Both the position numbers and the translations under genes were made by a program. Below are positions 9,621-18,526 of a stretch of DNA of 64,000 bases, piece after piece. Within the stretch, counting starts at the first letter, position 1. Every line of letters begins with the position of its first letter. The notes beneath the pieces were generated by a model. That model searched no databases. It was not told the DNA's origin and worked only from the letters and a program-made list of their open reading frames with translations. Location of the stretch: assembly GCF_003675895.1 (NCBI RefSeq), contig NZ_ML014776.1, positions 1 through 64,000 of the forward strand. The letters are read 5' to 3'. The DNA is from Parashewanella curva. GTDB taxonomy: Bacteria; Pseudomonadota; Gammaproteobacteria; Enterobacterales; Shewanellaceae.

Positions 9621-12600
9621 TTACACCAATGACTTTGGCTGCCACCACCATTGATATATTCGCTGGCAGTAATGGCGAATATCTTCATGGATCACGTATA
9701 ACGCAGGCATTAATACCAAAGTCACTACGGTAGCAAAGGCAATACCAAAGGCTAATGAAATTGCCATCGGAATGACGATTTTGGCTTGTAAACTGGTTTC
9801 AAACATAATGGGGATCAAGCCAACCACCGTTGTTAATGAAGTCAACACAATCGCTCTAAAGCGACGGCAACCAGCATTAATAGCCGTTTCAATAACGCTT
9901 GTTCCTTGCTGTCGAGACTTGTTAATGTAGTCCATCATTACTAGGGCGTCATTTACCACAACCCCAAATAACGCCAAAATACCATATTGGCTTAATACAC
10001 TCAGTGGCACGCCCAATAACCAATGCCCAAACACGGCACCAATCACAGAAAATGGAATAACTGCCATGATCAACAATGGCTGAGTATAAGATTTTAGTGG
10101 AATAGCCATTAATCCAAAAATCACTAATGCGACAAATACTAAACCTTTCTTAAAGGCGGCATCCGCATCGGCGGCTTCTTGGCTTCGGCCATCCAGTGAT
10201 GTCGTTAACTGACGATATTTTTGAGTCAGAGTTGGAATAAATTGCCCGTTCACTTCTGACACCATCTTACCCGGCTCAGCAATGGTTTTATCTACATTAG
10301 CGGTAACGGTAATTGCTCGGTGACCGTCAGTGCGGTTAATCGAAGCCAAGGATTCGCCAAACTCTATTTTAGCCACCGAACCAAAGGGCACCATACTGCC
10401 ATCTTTGGTTCGGATCATCATTTTTTCAAGATGACCTAACGTTCGCCGTTGCTCAGCAGGGTAACGCACCATAACTTTAACTTCTTCACGGTTACGCAAA
10501 ATCCTTTGCGCCTCATAGCCGTAAAAGCCATAACGCACCTGACGTGCTAAATCAGCTAGGGTTAATCCTAGCGCTTGAGCTTCAGGACGAATTTGTAATC
10601 GTACTTCTTTACTGCCTGACGAAAAGTTATCGCTGATCCCATACACACCTTCGAAACTTGCCAGTTTTTGTTTTAACTCTTTAGCGGCCGCAGTGAGTTC
10701 ATCAAGGTTTGTTGCCATCAATCTAAAGGCAACATCGGATGAAGCTCCCGCTTGAGTGCTACCATCGACGGTCAGCTTTTTAACATCAGTAAAAGTCGGG
10801 TTCTCTTCACGCCATGCACGTGCAATTGCGGCACCGTCTACTTCCCTGTCTTCCCCTTTTGTTAGCTCAGCAAAAATAAATCCTTTAGTTCGATTCAGCA
10901 CATCAAGCTGACTGTTTTCTAAAATCGAATAACCAAGTTTCTGCTGCATTTTTGCATCAACACGATAAAGGGCTTGCTCAATTTCCAGCGTCGTTTCTAA
11001 CGTTTTTTGCTCCGAAACGCCTTTGTTCATCTCAAGGTGAACTTGTATAAAATCCGATGGCACATTAGGGAAGAAGACTTGACGTACTGAGCCACCATCT
11101 ACCATACCCTTCGATAATATGAGCAAACCTACAAAAACGGCTACCACGGTATAACGCCATGATACGCAAGCTTTGATAAATGGCTGGTAATAATTTTGAA
11201 CAAAGTTTTGCATGCCTTGGTTAAACTTCGCTTTTAGTCCCAACACGCCGGACTTTGGCTTAGATTTAGGCTTCACTTTTAGATGACGTAAGTGAGCTGG
11301 TAAAATCCACTTTGATTCAATCAAAGAAAACGCCAGACACAAGATCACTACCCAAGCGATGGATTTAAAGATCTCACCGACAAATCCTTGTGCGGCATAC
11401 AAAGATGGAATAAAGGCCACGATGGTGGTCAAGACTCCAAAGGTCGCTGGCATCGCCACTCGCTTGGCTCCTGCTATTACGTTATCAAGACCCGAACCTT
11501 TCTCTTCGACCTCGGTATAAACGCTCTCGCCAATGACAATGGCATCGTCAACGACAATCCCCAGCACCAATAAGAAACTGAACAAGGTGATCATATTGAT
11601 AGAAAGCGAAAATGGCTCAAAAGGCATAATAAATATCGCGCCTAAGAACGAAATCGGGATCCCTAGCATGACCCAAAATGCCAGCTTTAAATCAAGGAAA
11701 AATGCTAATAACAAAAATACAAGCAGTGCACCTAACCACATATTCGATAGCATCATATTTAAACGACCGTCGAGATAATGGGTTAAGTCGCCCCAATAAT
11801 TCACTGTAATTGACTGCGGCAATTCTGGCTGCTTGGCAGCAACATAATTGCGAACTTGTTCACCAATCCTAATCGCGTCTTCATCATCAATGCTAGAAAC
11901 TTCAATAATGGCCGCAGGTTTGGCATTAAAACGGGTATAGAACAAACCCTCTTGCAAGCCGTCTTTAATATCGGCTAACTGGGATAAGAAAATTCGACTG
12001 CCATCTTGAGTCGTCGCCACAAGAATATTGCCATATTCTTCGGCACTATAAGCTTGGCTTTGGGTACGTAATAAAATATCACCATCACTGGCACGAATAG
12101 CACCACCGGGAAGATCAAAAGATGAGTTTTGTACCGCTTGTACAACATCATTGAAGCTCAAGCCATATTCTCTTAGCTTATTTTCTGATACTTCAATGGC
12201 GATTTCATTGTTGGGTTGATCACGCAGTTTTACCTGAGTTATTCCCGAAAGGTTAGCGATATCTTCACGCACCTCTTTGGCGATTTTTTTTAGCTCAAAT
12301 TTAGAGACTTCACCTGACACAGCTACCCAAATCACACTGTTTGGAACTGTAGGGTGAGTGATGATGGGCTTTTCAATGTTCCCAGGGAATGTTGAAATGG
12401 CATCAACCTGAAGCTTCACTTTATCCAAGACATCTTGAGGTTTATAGCCAGAAGCAATTTCAATGTTGACCGTACCAATTCCATTACCAGAATTGGAGGT
12501 AAGTTTTTTTACTCCTCGAATATTTTTAACCGCTTCCTCAATTTTGATGACAATGCCTTCTTCAATCTCTTGAGGGGCAGCTCCTGGGTAAGCAACCGAG

Positions 12601-12752
12601 ACATTAACGGCATTGTTTTCCTCAATTGGAAACATTTCTTTTTTGATGGAAAGCGCACTGAACACACCACCAATCAATAACACCCACATCAACAAGTTGG
12701 CTGCCACAGGATTATGGACAAACCAAGCAATCAATCCTTTTGGTTTATCCAT
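9621..12752 (-). CDS. RND efflux pump inner-membrane permease
   Basis: The protein has 1043 residues, the normal length of hydrophobe/amphiphile RND transporters, with the duplicated layout of one helix, a large periplasmic loop and six helices. The proton-relay double Asp is intact (LGIVVDDAIVIGE in TM4), and TM10 carries the NDALVMMD segment. It exports drugs or other small molecules by proton antiport together with the adaptor encoded just upstream, two bases away. No outer-membrane TolC-like gene is in the operon, so a genomically distant TolC is presumably shared. Confidence 0.92.
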   Translation of the reverse strand: MDKPKGLIAWFVHNPVAANLLMWVLLIGGVFSALSIKKEMFPIEENNAVNVSVAYPGAAPQEIEEGIVIKIEEAVKNIRGVKKLTSNSGNGIGTVNIEIASGYKPQDVLDKVKLQVDAISTFPGNIEKPIITHPTVPNSVIWVAVSGEVSKFELKKIAKEVREDIANLSGITQVKLRDQPNNEIAIEVSENKLREYGLSFNDVVQAVQNSSFDLPGGAIRASDGDILLRTQSQAYSAEEYGNILVATTQDGSRIFLSQLADIKDGLQEGLFYTRFNAKPAAIIEVSSIDDEDAIRIGEQVRNYVAAKQPELPQSITVNYWGDLTHYLDGRLNMMLSNMWLGALLVFLLLAFFLDLKLAFWVMLGIPISFLGAIFIMPFEPFSLSINMITLFSFLLVLGIVVDDAIVIGESVYTEVEEKGSGLDNVIAGAKRVAMPATFGVLTTIVAFIPSLYAAQGFVGEIFKSIAWVVILCLAFSLIESKWILPAHLRHLKVKPKSKPKSGVLGLKAKFNQGMQNFVQNYYQPFIKACVSWRYTVVAVFVGLLILSKGMVDGGSVRQVFFPNVPSDFIQVHLEMNKGVSEQKTLETTLEIEQALYRVDAKMQQKLGYSILENSQLDVLNRTKGFIFAELTKGEDREVDGAAIARAWREENPTFTDVKKLTVDGSTQAGASSDVAFRLMATNLDELTAAAKELKQKLASFEGVYGISDNFSSGSKEVRLQIRPEAQALGLTLADLARQVRYGFYGYEAQRILRNREEVKVMVRYPAEQRRTLGHLEKMMIRTKDGSMVPFGSVAKIEFGESLASINRTDGHRAITVTANVDKTIAEPGKMVSEVNGQFIPTLTQKYRQLTTSLDGRSQEAADADAAFKKGLVFVALVIFGLMAIPLKSYTQPLLIMAVIPFSVIGAVFGHWLLGVPLSVLSQYGILALFGVVVNDALVMMDYINKSRQQGTSVIETAINAGCRRFRAIVLTSLTTVVGLIPIMFETSLQAKIVIPMAISLAFGIAFATVVTLVLMPALYVIHEDIRHYCQRIYQWWWQPKSLV

Positions 12753-12754
12753 TT

Positions 12755-13915
12755 TTACTTACCTAATGCTAATTCAGACGTTTGAGATTCTGCAACTTCG
12801 ACACCTTGACCATCATCCAAACGGTCGAAACGCGTCAAAGATACTCGTTCGGTTTGAGCAATGCTGCCATTGATATAAACCCAAGATTCATCTTTGTACA
12901 CCACATCTAAATCACGAATATCAACCTTGCTATCGGTATCAATTAACGCCACAAACTCATCACGAACTAAGTGCCTTGGTAAACGAATCAAGTTTGATTG
13001 TTCTTTACCTTGAATATCTGCATTAACAAAGCTACCAAACTGCAATGGCATTCCTTGCGCTAAGCTCTGGTAAGGCTTTTGTACTTCAGCTACGAGATAC
13101 ACCATCCGGCTTTGGCTATCCACCACGCCCTCACTGCGCACTAGTTTCGCAGGCCATTGATATAGCTTTCCAGCTAAATCCAATTTAAGGATGACTTTGG
13201 CGTTAGGCTTTGTGATTGAATTAAGATGGATAAGATCATCACTAGCAACAGGCAAACGGACTTCTGCGGTACTGATATCTAACACTTCACCAACTTCAGC
13301 CCCTTTTGTCACATACTGACCTAAGTTTACGACTCGACTTTTTACAATGGCATTATAAGGTGCTCGTATAACGGTACGTTCAAGATTGCGTTGAGCACGC
13401 GATAACGCGGCTTTTGCAGATTTTACTTTAGCTTGCTCTTGCTGAAGCTGAGGAATACGTAACCCTAAACTTGGCGCTTGGCTATGACCTTTAAATTCTA
13501 CTTTAGCTACTTCACCACGCGCTTTCTCAGCATCCAGTTCTGCATTGGCTTTGGCTAAGTTCGCTTCAGCTTGTAATAAATCCGCTTGATAGTCAGCATC
13601 ATCAATACGCGCTAAAACATCGCCTTGTTTCACCATACCGCCACTGACAAATACATCAGCAAGTTCAACTACACGACCACTGACTTCCGCCGCTAAACGC
13701 GTTTGGTTTTTCGGCTTAACCACACCAAACGAATCCAGCACGATCGGCTGTACATAAGGTTCGACCGACATCACCTCAACAATCGGTAATACTGGAGGTG
13801 GTGGTGCTTGTTCTGATATTGCTTCGTTTTGGGTTGATAAAAAATAAAGCCCGATAAAAATTATAATTATTATTAATGGGGAGAAACGCCTCACCCATAC
13901 TGCATTGTCATTCAT
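12755..13915 (-). CDS. RND efflux periplasmic adaptor (membrane fusion protein)
   Basis: This 386-residue protein begins with an uncleaved-type N-terminal membrane anchor (LIIIIIFIGLYFLST), has a split biotinyl-lipoyl-like domain (AAEVSGRVVELADVFVSGG and later TVIRAPYNAIVKSRVV), an intervening helical hairpin and a beta-barrel. It bridges the permease to an outer-membrane channel. It is the first gene of the operon and is followed two bases later by the permease. A near-perfect palindrome lies about 86 bases upstream at 14001-14022 and may be an operator. Confidence 0.9.
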   Translation of the reverse strand: MNDNAVWVRRFSPLIIIIIFIGLYFLSTQNEAISEQAPPPPVLPIVEVMSVEPYVQPIVLDSFGVVKPKNQTRLAAEVSGRVVELADVFVSGGMVKQGDVLARIDDADYQADLLQAEANLAKANAELDAEKARGEVAKVEFKGHSQAPSLGLRIPQLQQEQAKVKSAKAALSRAQRNLERTVIRAPYNAIVKSRVVNLGQYVTKGAEVGEVLDISTAEVRLPVASDDLIHLNSITKPNAKVILKLDLAGKLYQWPAKLVRSEGVVDSQSRMVYLVAEVQKPYQSLAQGMPLQFGSFVNADIQGKEQSNLIRLPRHLVRDEFVALIDTDSKVDIRDLDVVYKDESWVYINGSIAQTERVSLTRFDRLDDGQGVEVAESQTSELALGK

Positions 13916-14322
13916 AGCGCCATGTTTTCCTTCTCAGGGCAAAATCTGGCACACGTTACCAAAGAATCTGTTAATAATAAACGATTAATGTAAAAAAAAT
14001 GTTAGTCAAAATTTTGGCTAACTTGATAAAATTCAAGCAGCTATCAAAACAACCAAAACATAGTGAGTATTCACCATCAATAAGACCTATATACAGCAAG
14101 CTTGAATCCATAAATTGAAACTAACTGATTTTTGGCGGCATCAGTTTGGTAAATCGCAGATATGCTCAAGCAGTATATTTGTCAGAGAAAAAACAAGGCA
14201 ATATTCGAAGTTGAAATATAAATCAACACAACCAACGAGTTAAACATTTTTCATACACTGCATAATGATTAACTTTCATGCTAGCTTTATTAGTCGTTAA
14301 TCATTTGATGGTACATCTTGGT
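13916..14322. other. Intergenic region between divergent genes
   Basis: It holds the promoters of the efflux operon (leftwards) and of the Death-domain gene pair (rightwards). The only clear structure is the 22-base palindrome at 14001-14022. No small gene or RNA was recognised. The open frame from 14278 upstream of the chosen start encodes a 15-residue hydrophobic extension that has no counterpart in the paralogue. Confidence 0.5.
14001..14022. promoter_or_regulatory. Near-perfect 22-base palindrome, possible operator of efflux operon
   Basis: The sequence gttag-t-caaaattttg-g-ctaac is an inverted repeat with one mismatched pair. It sits about 85 bases before the adaptor start, where an RND operator for a TetR- or MarR-type repressor would be expected, yet no regulator gene is adjacent. 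The function is inference. Confidence 0.35.
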
Positions 14323-15369
14323 ATGGAATCTAGAGTTAGCTCCGTTCAACCGACACAAGGTTTTCCTCAGGCGGCAACCCAGTCATCCGCGAAACCTGAT
14401 GTAAATATCATCGCTTATTTTACTCAAAGCAAAGATCCATCCTGGTGTTGTGACTGGCAAAAAATGGCAACTTGCTTAATGTTGGCAAGTACAGTGAGCC
14501 TAATTTCGAGAGAGCATCAGACAGAGGATGAGAGAATAAAAGCGCTATTAAATAGATGGGTAGAAAAACCAGATGCTAACATAAAAAAGCTTATTAGCGT
14601 CCTGGAGGAGATAGGAAATCGTCGCTTAGCTTTGCAATTCAAAGAGCAATTAGAGGTAGATCCTCATTATTTTGATTTGAAGATGGACGATAGAACTAAC
14701 CCAGATACCGCTTCTCAGGTCACTACACAAGCATATCGTGCCCTTCAAGACGAAAATCAACGATTGCAGCAACAACTTCAAAGTATCCAAAGTGAGCTAC
14801 AAAGAGCACAAGATGAATCACGCGCTCTCAAGCAGCAAGTTGAACAATTAACTCAAGCAGCAAAAGCCATGGAACAACAAACAGAAGAGGCCAAACAACA
14901 GCTCTTACATTCAAACAAGCAGCTTATCTCTGCTTTAAAAAAGCATGATCAGCAATCTCATTTGACTTACCCGACCCCATTTCACCAGACGGCAAGATAT
15001 GGTTCAAAAACTACCAAATTGCATCTTACACCAAATCAAGAGTTCACGTTTAGGCTGAATTTCTTATCTAAGATCCCTGTAGATCGTATCAACAATCTAG
15101 TTAAGAGGTATCAACTTTTCAGTGCCAACGGGCAACAGTTCATTGATGCATTGGGAGTAGAGTCAATAAAAAATGAGATTGGAGTTGCACACCTTTCATA
15201 TAATTCCGACGCTTATAATTATCACACCATCATAACCAAATTATATGAAAAGTGTGGTAGCTCTTTTACTGTCTATGACTTTGTATATGCCTTAGCTCAA
15301 GCTAAAGGTGGAGCAAGCACGGCAATTTCTATGGAGTTTATAACGGATATAGAAAAGTTATTAAGATAA
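14323..15369 (+). CDS. Death-domain protein (Death - coiled coil - Death-like), paralogue 1
   Basis: Residues 26-110 (numbered from the ATG at 14323) show the six-helix Death-domain pattern: DWQKMATCL, IS at 61-62, ALLNRWVEKPDANIKKL, then VLEEIG and LALQF. Residues 137-207 are a Gln/Glu-rich coiled coil. Residues 243-347 form a second region with the same helical rhythm (FIDALGVE, ITKLYEKCG, VYDFVYALAQAKGG). Death domains in animals assemble apoptotic and innate-immune complexes. The N-terminus is rich in Ser, Gln and Thr, like a type III secretion signal, and lacks a signal peptide. The start was chosen because it aligns with the paralogue; an ATG at 14278 would add 15 hydrophobic residues. 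No good Shine-Dalgarno is visible. Confidence 0.72.
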   Translation: MESRVSSVQPTQGFPQAATQSSAKPDVNIIAYFTQSKDPSWCCDWQKMATCLMLASTVSLISREHQTEDERIKALLNRWVEKPDANIKKLISVLEEIGNRRLALQFKEQLEVDPHYFDLKMDDRTNPDTASQVTTQAYRALQDENQRLQQQLQSIQSELQRAQDESRALKQQVEQLTQAAKAMEQQTEEAKQQLLHSNKQLISALKKHDQQSHLTYPTPFHQTARYGSKTTKLHLTPNQEFTFRLNFLSKIPVDRINNLVKRYQLFSANGQQFIDALGVESIKNEIGVAHLSYNSDAYNYHTIITKLYEKCGSSFTVYDFVYALAQAKGGASTAISMEFITDIEKLLR

Positions 15370-15428
15370 TATTAAACACCATTTGCTTTGCTATCGTTAA
15401 AAACAATCACAACTTGAAATACCCCACA

Positions 15429-15448
15429 AGAGGCCATATACGGCCTCT
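15429..15448 (+). terminator. Hairpin after Death-domain gene 1
   Basis: A perfect seven-base stem, agaggcc/ggcctct, with a six-base loop lies 60 bases after the stop. The following bases are A-rich rather than T-rich, so its strength as a terminator is uncertain. It separates the two paralogues, suggesting that the second has its own promoter. Confidence 0.5.
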
Positions 15449-15548
15449 ATTAAAACCAATCAATTAAATATTATTCATTAAAATTGTATCGAGCATTTTT
15501 TATGCTAGCCTCCACAATCTGTTTAATATTTGACCACACCTTCAAACT

Positions 15549-16646
15549 ATGACTATACAAAGCAGTTCAGCTCGCCCTCCACATGTTAATTTCTCTGGCA
15601 CATTATCATCGAATAAACCAGACATAAATATAATCAGTCAATTTGCCCTAGCAAATCACGACACATGGTGTGGAAGGTGGCATGAGGTGGCAACAGGTTT
15701 ATATCTTGGAGGGCAAACCGGTTTCATTTCATCTGAAAATAATACTAACAATGCAAGAATGGCTGAAGTCTTGCGGCTATGGGCTAAAAAGCCTGATGCG
15801 AACATAAATGACTTTATACATGCTTTAGAACTATCTGGCCTAGGGGTATTAGCAAGAAAGTTTCAAGCGAAAGTAGACCAAAATCCTCAATTTTTTGATG
15901 TGACAAAGCCACACGCTCGCAGACAAGAGCTAGGCATGGATGATGGAGCTAGCGATGATGTGACTCCCCAACAAGTTCCACAAATTAACAGGGAACAATT
16001 TCATAACCTTCAAGACGAAAATCAACAGCTCAAGCAACAAATACAAAGTTTGCAAACTGAACTGCACGGAGCCACTTCCACAAACCAACAATCACAAATA
16101 ACAATCAGTTCTCTTCATCAACAAATAAGAAGATTAACATTGCAATTACAAACAGAAAGGGAAGAAAAAAATGCAGCAATAACTAATATACAACAGCAAC
16201 TTGAAGCCGCCCTAGTAAATCAAGCCCAACAACCAAATGTTACAAGCATGGCTGGGCAACCTGAAAGCACCTCACCAGTGCAAAATCCTGCGACCTGTAA
16301 ATTATCAGCTTATCAAGAAGCATTATTTAAAATGCATCCATACACTAAAGTCTCAATGAACAGATTGCTACAGTTTCTTCAAAGACATCAAGTTAACAGA
16401 TCAAAATGGAAAGAGTTTGCCACCGCATTAGGATTGGGTTCCGAAATAGAGGGGATTGAATCGGATCCCTTTATGTATAGAGATTGCTCAAGATGTTACA
16501 GCAAATTAGTAACCATGGTTTACGCTCGACGAGATAGCACATCTTTTAACGTTTACGACTTGGCTCAAGCGGTATCTCAAGCTAGAGGTGACATGAACTT
16601 AGTGAAATTTTTCAAAGATATAGAAGACTGTTTACCCAAAAGATAA
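15549..16646 (+). CDS. Death-domain protein (Death - coiled coil - Death-like), paralogue 2
   Basis: The protein has 365 residues and is colinear with its upstream neighbour. The N-terminal Death-like domain spans 25-110 (RWHEVATGLYLGG, then VLRLWAKKPDANINDFI, HALELSGLGVLARKF), a Gln-rich coiled coil spans 145-222, and the C-terminal Death-like domain spans 258-362. The C-terminal domain is the clearest copy, with KWKEFATALGLGSEIEGIE from 286, then VYDLAQAVSQARGD. DNA-level identity to the neighbour around the coil (cttcaagacgaaaatcaac) points to a fairly recent duplication. The N-terminal 24 residues are Ser/Thr/Pro-rich with no signal peptide, as in type III substrates. Delivery to host cells is inference. 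Confidence 0.75.
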   Translation: MTIQSSSARPPHVNFSGTLSSNKPDINIISQFALANHDTWCGRWHEVATGLYLGGQTGFISSENNTNNARMAEVLRLWAKKPDANINDFIHALELSGLGVLARKFQAKVDQNPQFFDVTKPHARRQELGMDDGASDDVTPQQVPQINREQFHNLQDENQQLKQQIQSLQTELHGATSTNQQSQITISSLHQQIRRLTLQLQTEREEKNAAITNIQQQLEAALVNQAQQPNVTSMAGQPESTSPVQNPATCKLSAYQEALFKMHPYTKVSMNRLLQFLQRHQVNRSKWKEFATALGLGSEIEGIESDPFMYRDCSRCYSKLVTMVYARRDSTSFNVYDLAQAVSQARGDMNLVKFFKDIEDCLPKR

Positions 16647-16661
16647 ATCCTATACCGCTAA

Positions 16662-16692
16662 CTGGGTTGAGAAGGTTAGCCTTCTCACTCCA
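16662..16692. terminator. Hairpin between convergent genes
   Basis: The stem tgagaagg/ccttctca has a four-base ttag loop and a partly paired base. It lies between the ends of Death-domain gene 2 and srmB. T-rich sequence follows on the plus strand, so it most likely terminates the plus-strand gene and may also act on srmB. Confidence 0.65.
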
Positions 16693-16694
16693 GA

Positions 16695-17918
16695 CTACTT
16701 TTTCTTTTTCTTAGCTTTTGCCTTGGCCTTCATTTTCACTTTATCTTTCTTTTTCGCTGGCGCTTTAGCTTCTTTATTTTTTGGACGCAAGCCTTCAATG
16801 ACTCGACGTTTTAGCTTTTGCTCGGTATAACGTTCAATTTTACCAAGAATACGTACATCATGCGCTTCCACCAATGAAATTGCTGTGCCTTTGGCACCTG
16901 CACGACCTGTTCGCCCAATGCGATGAACATAAATATCGGCTGAGCGTGGCATATCGAAGTTGATCACATGGGTAATACCTTCAACATCAATGCCACGGGC
17001 AGCGACATCGGTACAAAGCAGTACGTTCACTTCGCCTTTGGTGAACTTACCTAAAGCTTGGAAGCGCTGTTTTTGCTCCATATCGCCACGTAAAAACGCG
17101 CTTCGAATGCCCGCTTGTTGCAATAAGCCTTCGAGACTTGCTACTACTTCACGAGTTTTCACAAAAACGATGGTGCGCTTAACGTCTTCGCTGTTGAGCA
17201 AGGCACACAACAATTGGAATTTATGGTTCTTGTCGTCAGCTAAATGCACCCATTGATGGATTTTGGCTTTTTCTGAACGAGGAGCATCGTCAATGTTCAC
17301 TTGAATAGGATCGATAAGTAATTCGTCTGCAAAGCGACGGACACCGCCTGTTTCGAGCGTAGCGGAAAATAGCATATTTTGCTTACGCCCTTGCGCTTCT
17401 GTCGCGATACTTTTAACTACCGTAGCAAAGCCCATATCTAACATGCGATCAGCTTCATCTATGATCAGCACTTCCACCATTTCAGCTGAAAACTGGCCTT
17501 TATCAAGGTACTCAAGTAAACGCCCGGGTGTGGCTACCAGTATGTCTAAATTTTCTTTTAATGCTGCTTCTTGCGGCGCATACGGAACACCACCTGTGAT
17601 AATGCCAATGTCTAAATCCAATTCATTAGCAAGGTGCGAAGCATAACGATGAACTTGGCTGGCTAGTTCTCGAGTTGGCGTAAGAATAAGTACACGAGCT
17701 TGTCCTGAGTGACGACGAGGAAAGTCGATAAGATGCTGTAATGCAGGCAATAAAAATGCCGCCGTTTTTCCCGTTCCTGTCGGTGCCATCGCCAAAATAT
17801 CGCGCTGCTCCATTGCCATTGGAATGGTCTGTTGCTGCACGCTGGTTGCCGCTTTATGCCCCATATTTTTTAAGGAGTTAAGTAAACTGGGATCTAAATC
17901 GAATTCTTCAAATAACAT
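16695..17918 (-). CDS. srmB: DEAD-box ATP-dependent RNA helicase SrmB
   Basis: The 407-residue protein carries all DEAD-box motifs: Q motif near the N-terminus, Walker A APTGTGKT, PTRELA, TPGR, DEAD, SAT, ARGIDVEGI and HRIGRTGRAG. After the helicase core comes a short basic tail ending in a run of Lys/Ala. The length and the opening MLFEEFDLDPSLL fit SrmB, which helps assemble the large ribosomal subunit; RhlE is the main alternative. It is a single gene with its own promoter region to the right. Confidence 0.85.
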   Translation of the reverse strand: MLFEEFDLDPSLLNSLKNMGHKAATSVQQQTIPMAMEQRDILAMAPTGTGKTAAFLLPALQHLIDFPRRHSGQARVLILTPTRELASQVHRYASHLANELDLDIGIITGGVPYAPQEAALKENLDILVATPGRLLEYLDKGQFSAEMVEVLIIDEADRMLDMGFATVVKSIATEAQGRKQNMLFSATLETGGVRRFADELLIDPIQVNIDDAPRSEKAKIHQWVHLADDKNHKFQLLCALLNSEDVKRTIVFVKTREVVASLEGLLQQAGIRSAFLRGDMEQKQRFQALGKFTKGEVNVLLCTDVAARGIDVEGITHVINFDMPRSADIYVHRIGRTGRAGAKGTAISLVEAHDVRILGKIERYTEQKLKRRVIEGLRPKNKEAKAPAKKKDKVKMKAKAKAKKKKK

Positions 17919-18028
17919 AGTGACACTCTAGGCAGGCGAGAATAGGACACGAATTATACCCGTGATACTAATGGATGCAAATATTCGGTAAAATACATCA
18001 CCATTATTCACATTAAAACCGAGCTTTT

Positions 18029-18466
18029 ATGCCCAAAGGTCAACTCATCGCACTTGCTAATGAATACATGAAGCAGCATTCAGCAAAAAATGCAGAAGCC
18101 ATTGCAAGCCTGTTCGTTCAACATGGTTCAATCCAATGTTGGGGTACCAGTTCGGATGAAGAAGTGCATTCATTAGCTGAGCTAAAAACTATGGTGCAAC
18201 TCGACTATGACGCCACTCAAACACTTTCACTATCATGTAATGACCTTGAAGTTTTTCATACCGACCACTCTGGTGTGGTTTTTGGCAATTGGAAAGCCGA
18301 GTATCGGCTGATAGGGGAAAATATGACTCATGAGTTAATACTAAGAACGACACTTTACGCTGAAGTAATCAATGAAAAGTGGCAAATTAAACATGCTCAT
18401 TGGTCTGTTGCGGCGGACAATCAAACATTAGCCGAAGATCAACCGATTAAAATAGATATTCAGTAA
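18029..18466 (+). CDS. NTF2-like / SnoaL-like domain protein
   Basis: The 145-residue protein has the cone-shaped NTF2 fold pattern: an N-terminal helix (LIALANEYMKQHSAKNAEAIASLF), followed by strands ending with WQIKHAHWSV. Such proteins bind or isomerise small ligands or just serve as a scaffold. There is no active-site signature to choose between these. It is a single gene ending in a ten-base stem hairpin. Confidence 0.65.
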   Translation: MPKGQLIALANEYMKQHSAKNAEAIASLFVQHGSIQCWGTSSDEEVHSLAELKTMVQLDYDATQTLSLSCNDLEVFHTDHSGVVFGNWKAEYRLIGENMTHELILRTTLYAEVINEKWQIKHAHWSVAADNQTLAEDQPIKIDIQ

Positions 18467-18467
18467 A

Positions 18468-18503
18468 TAGAGTTCGCATATTATCTATATCAAGCGAACT
18501 CTA
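18468..18503. terminator. Hairpin between convergent genes
   Basis: A perfect ten-base inverted repeat, tagagttcgc/gcgaactcta, with a 16-base loop. It follows the stop of the NTF2-like gene and precedes the stop of the HD-GYP gene. There is no strong T-run. Confidence 0.5.
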
Positions 18504-18526
18504 ACGCGACCTACAATATCTAGAAA

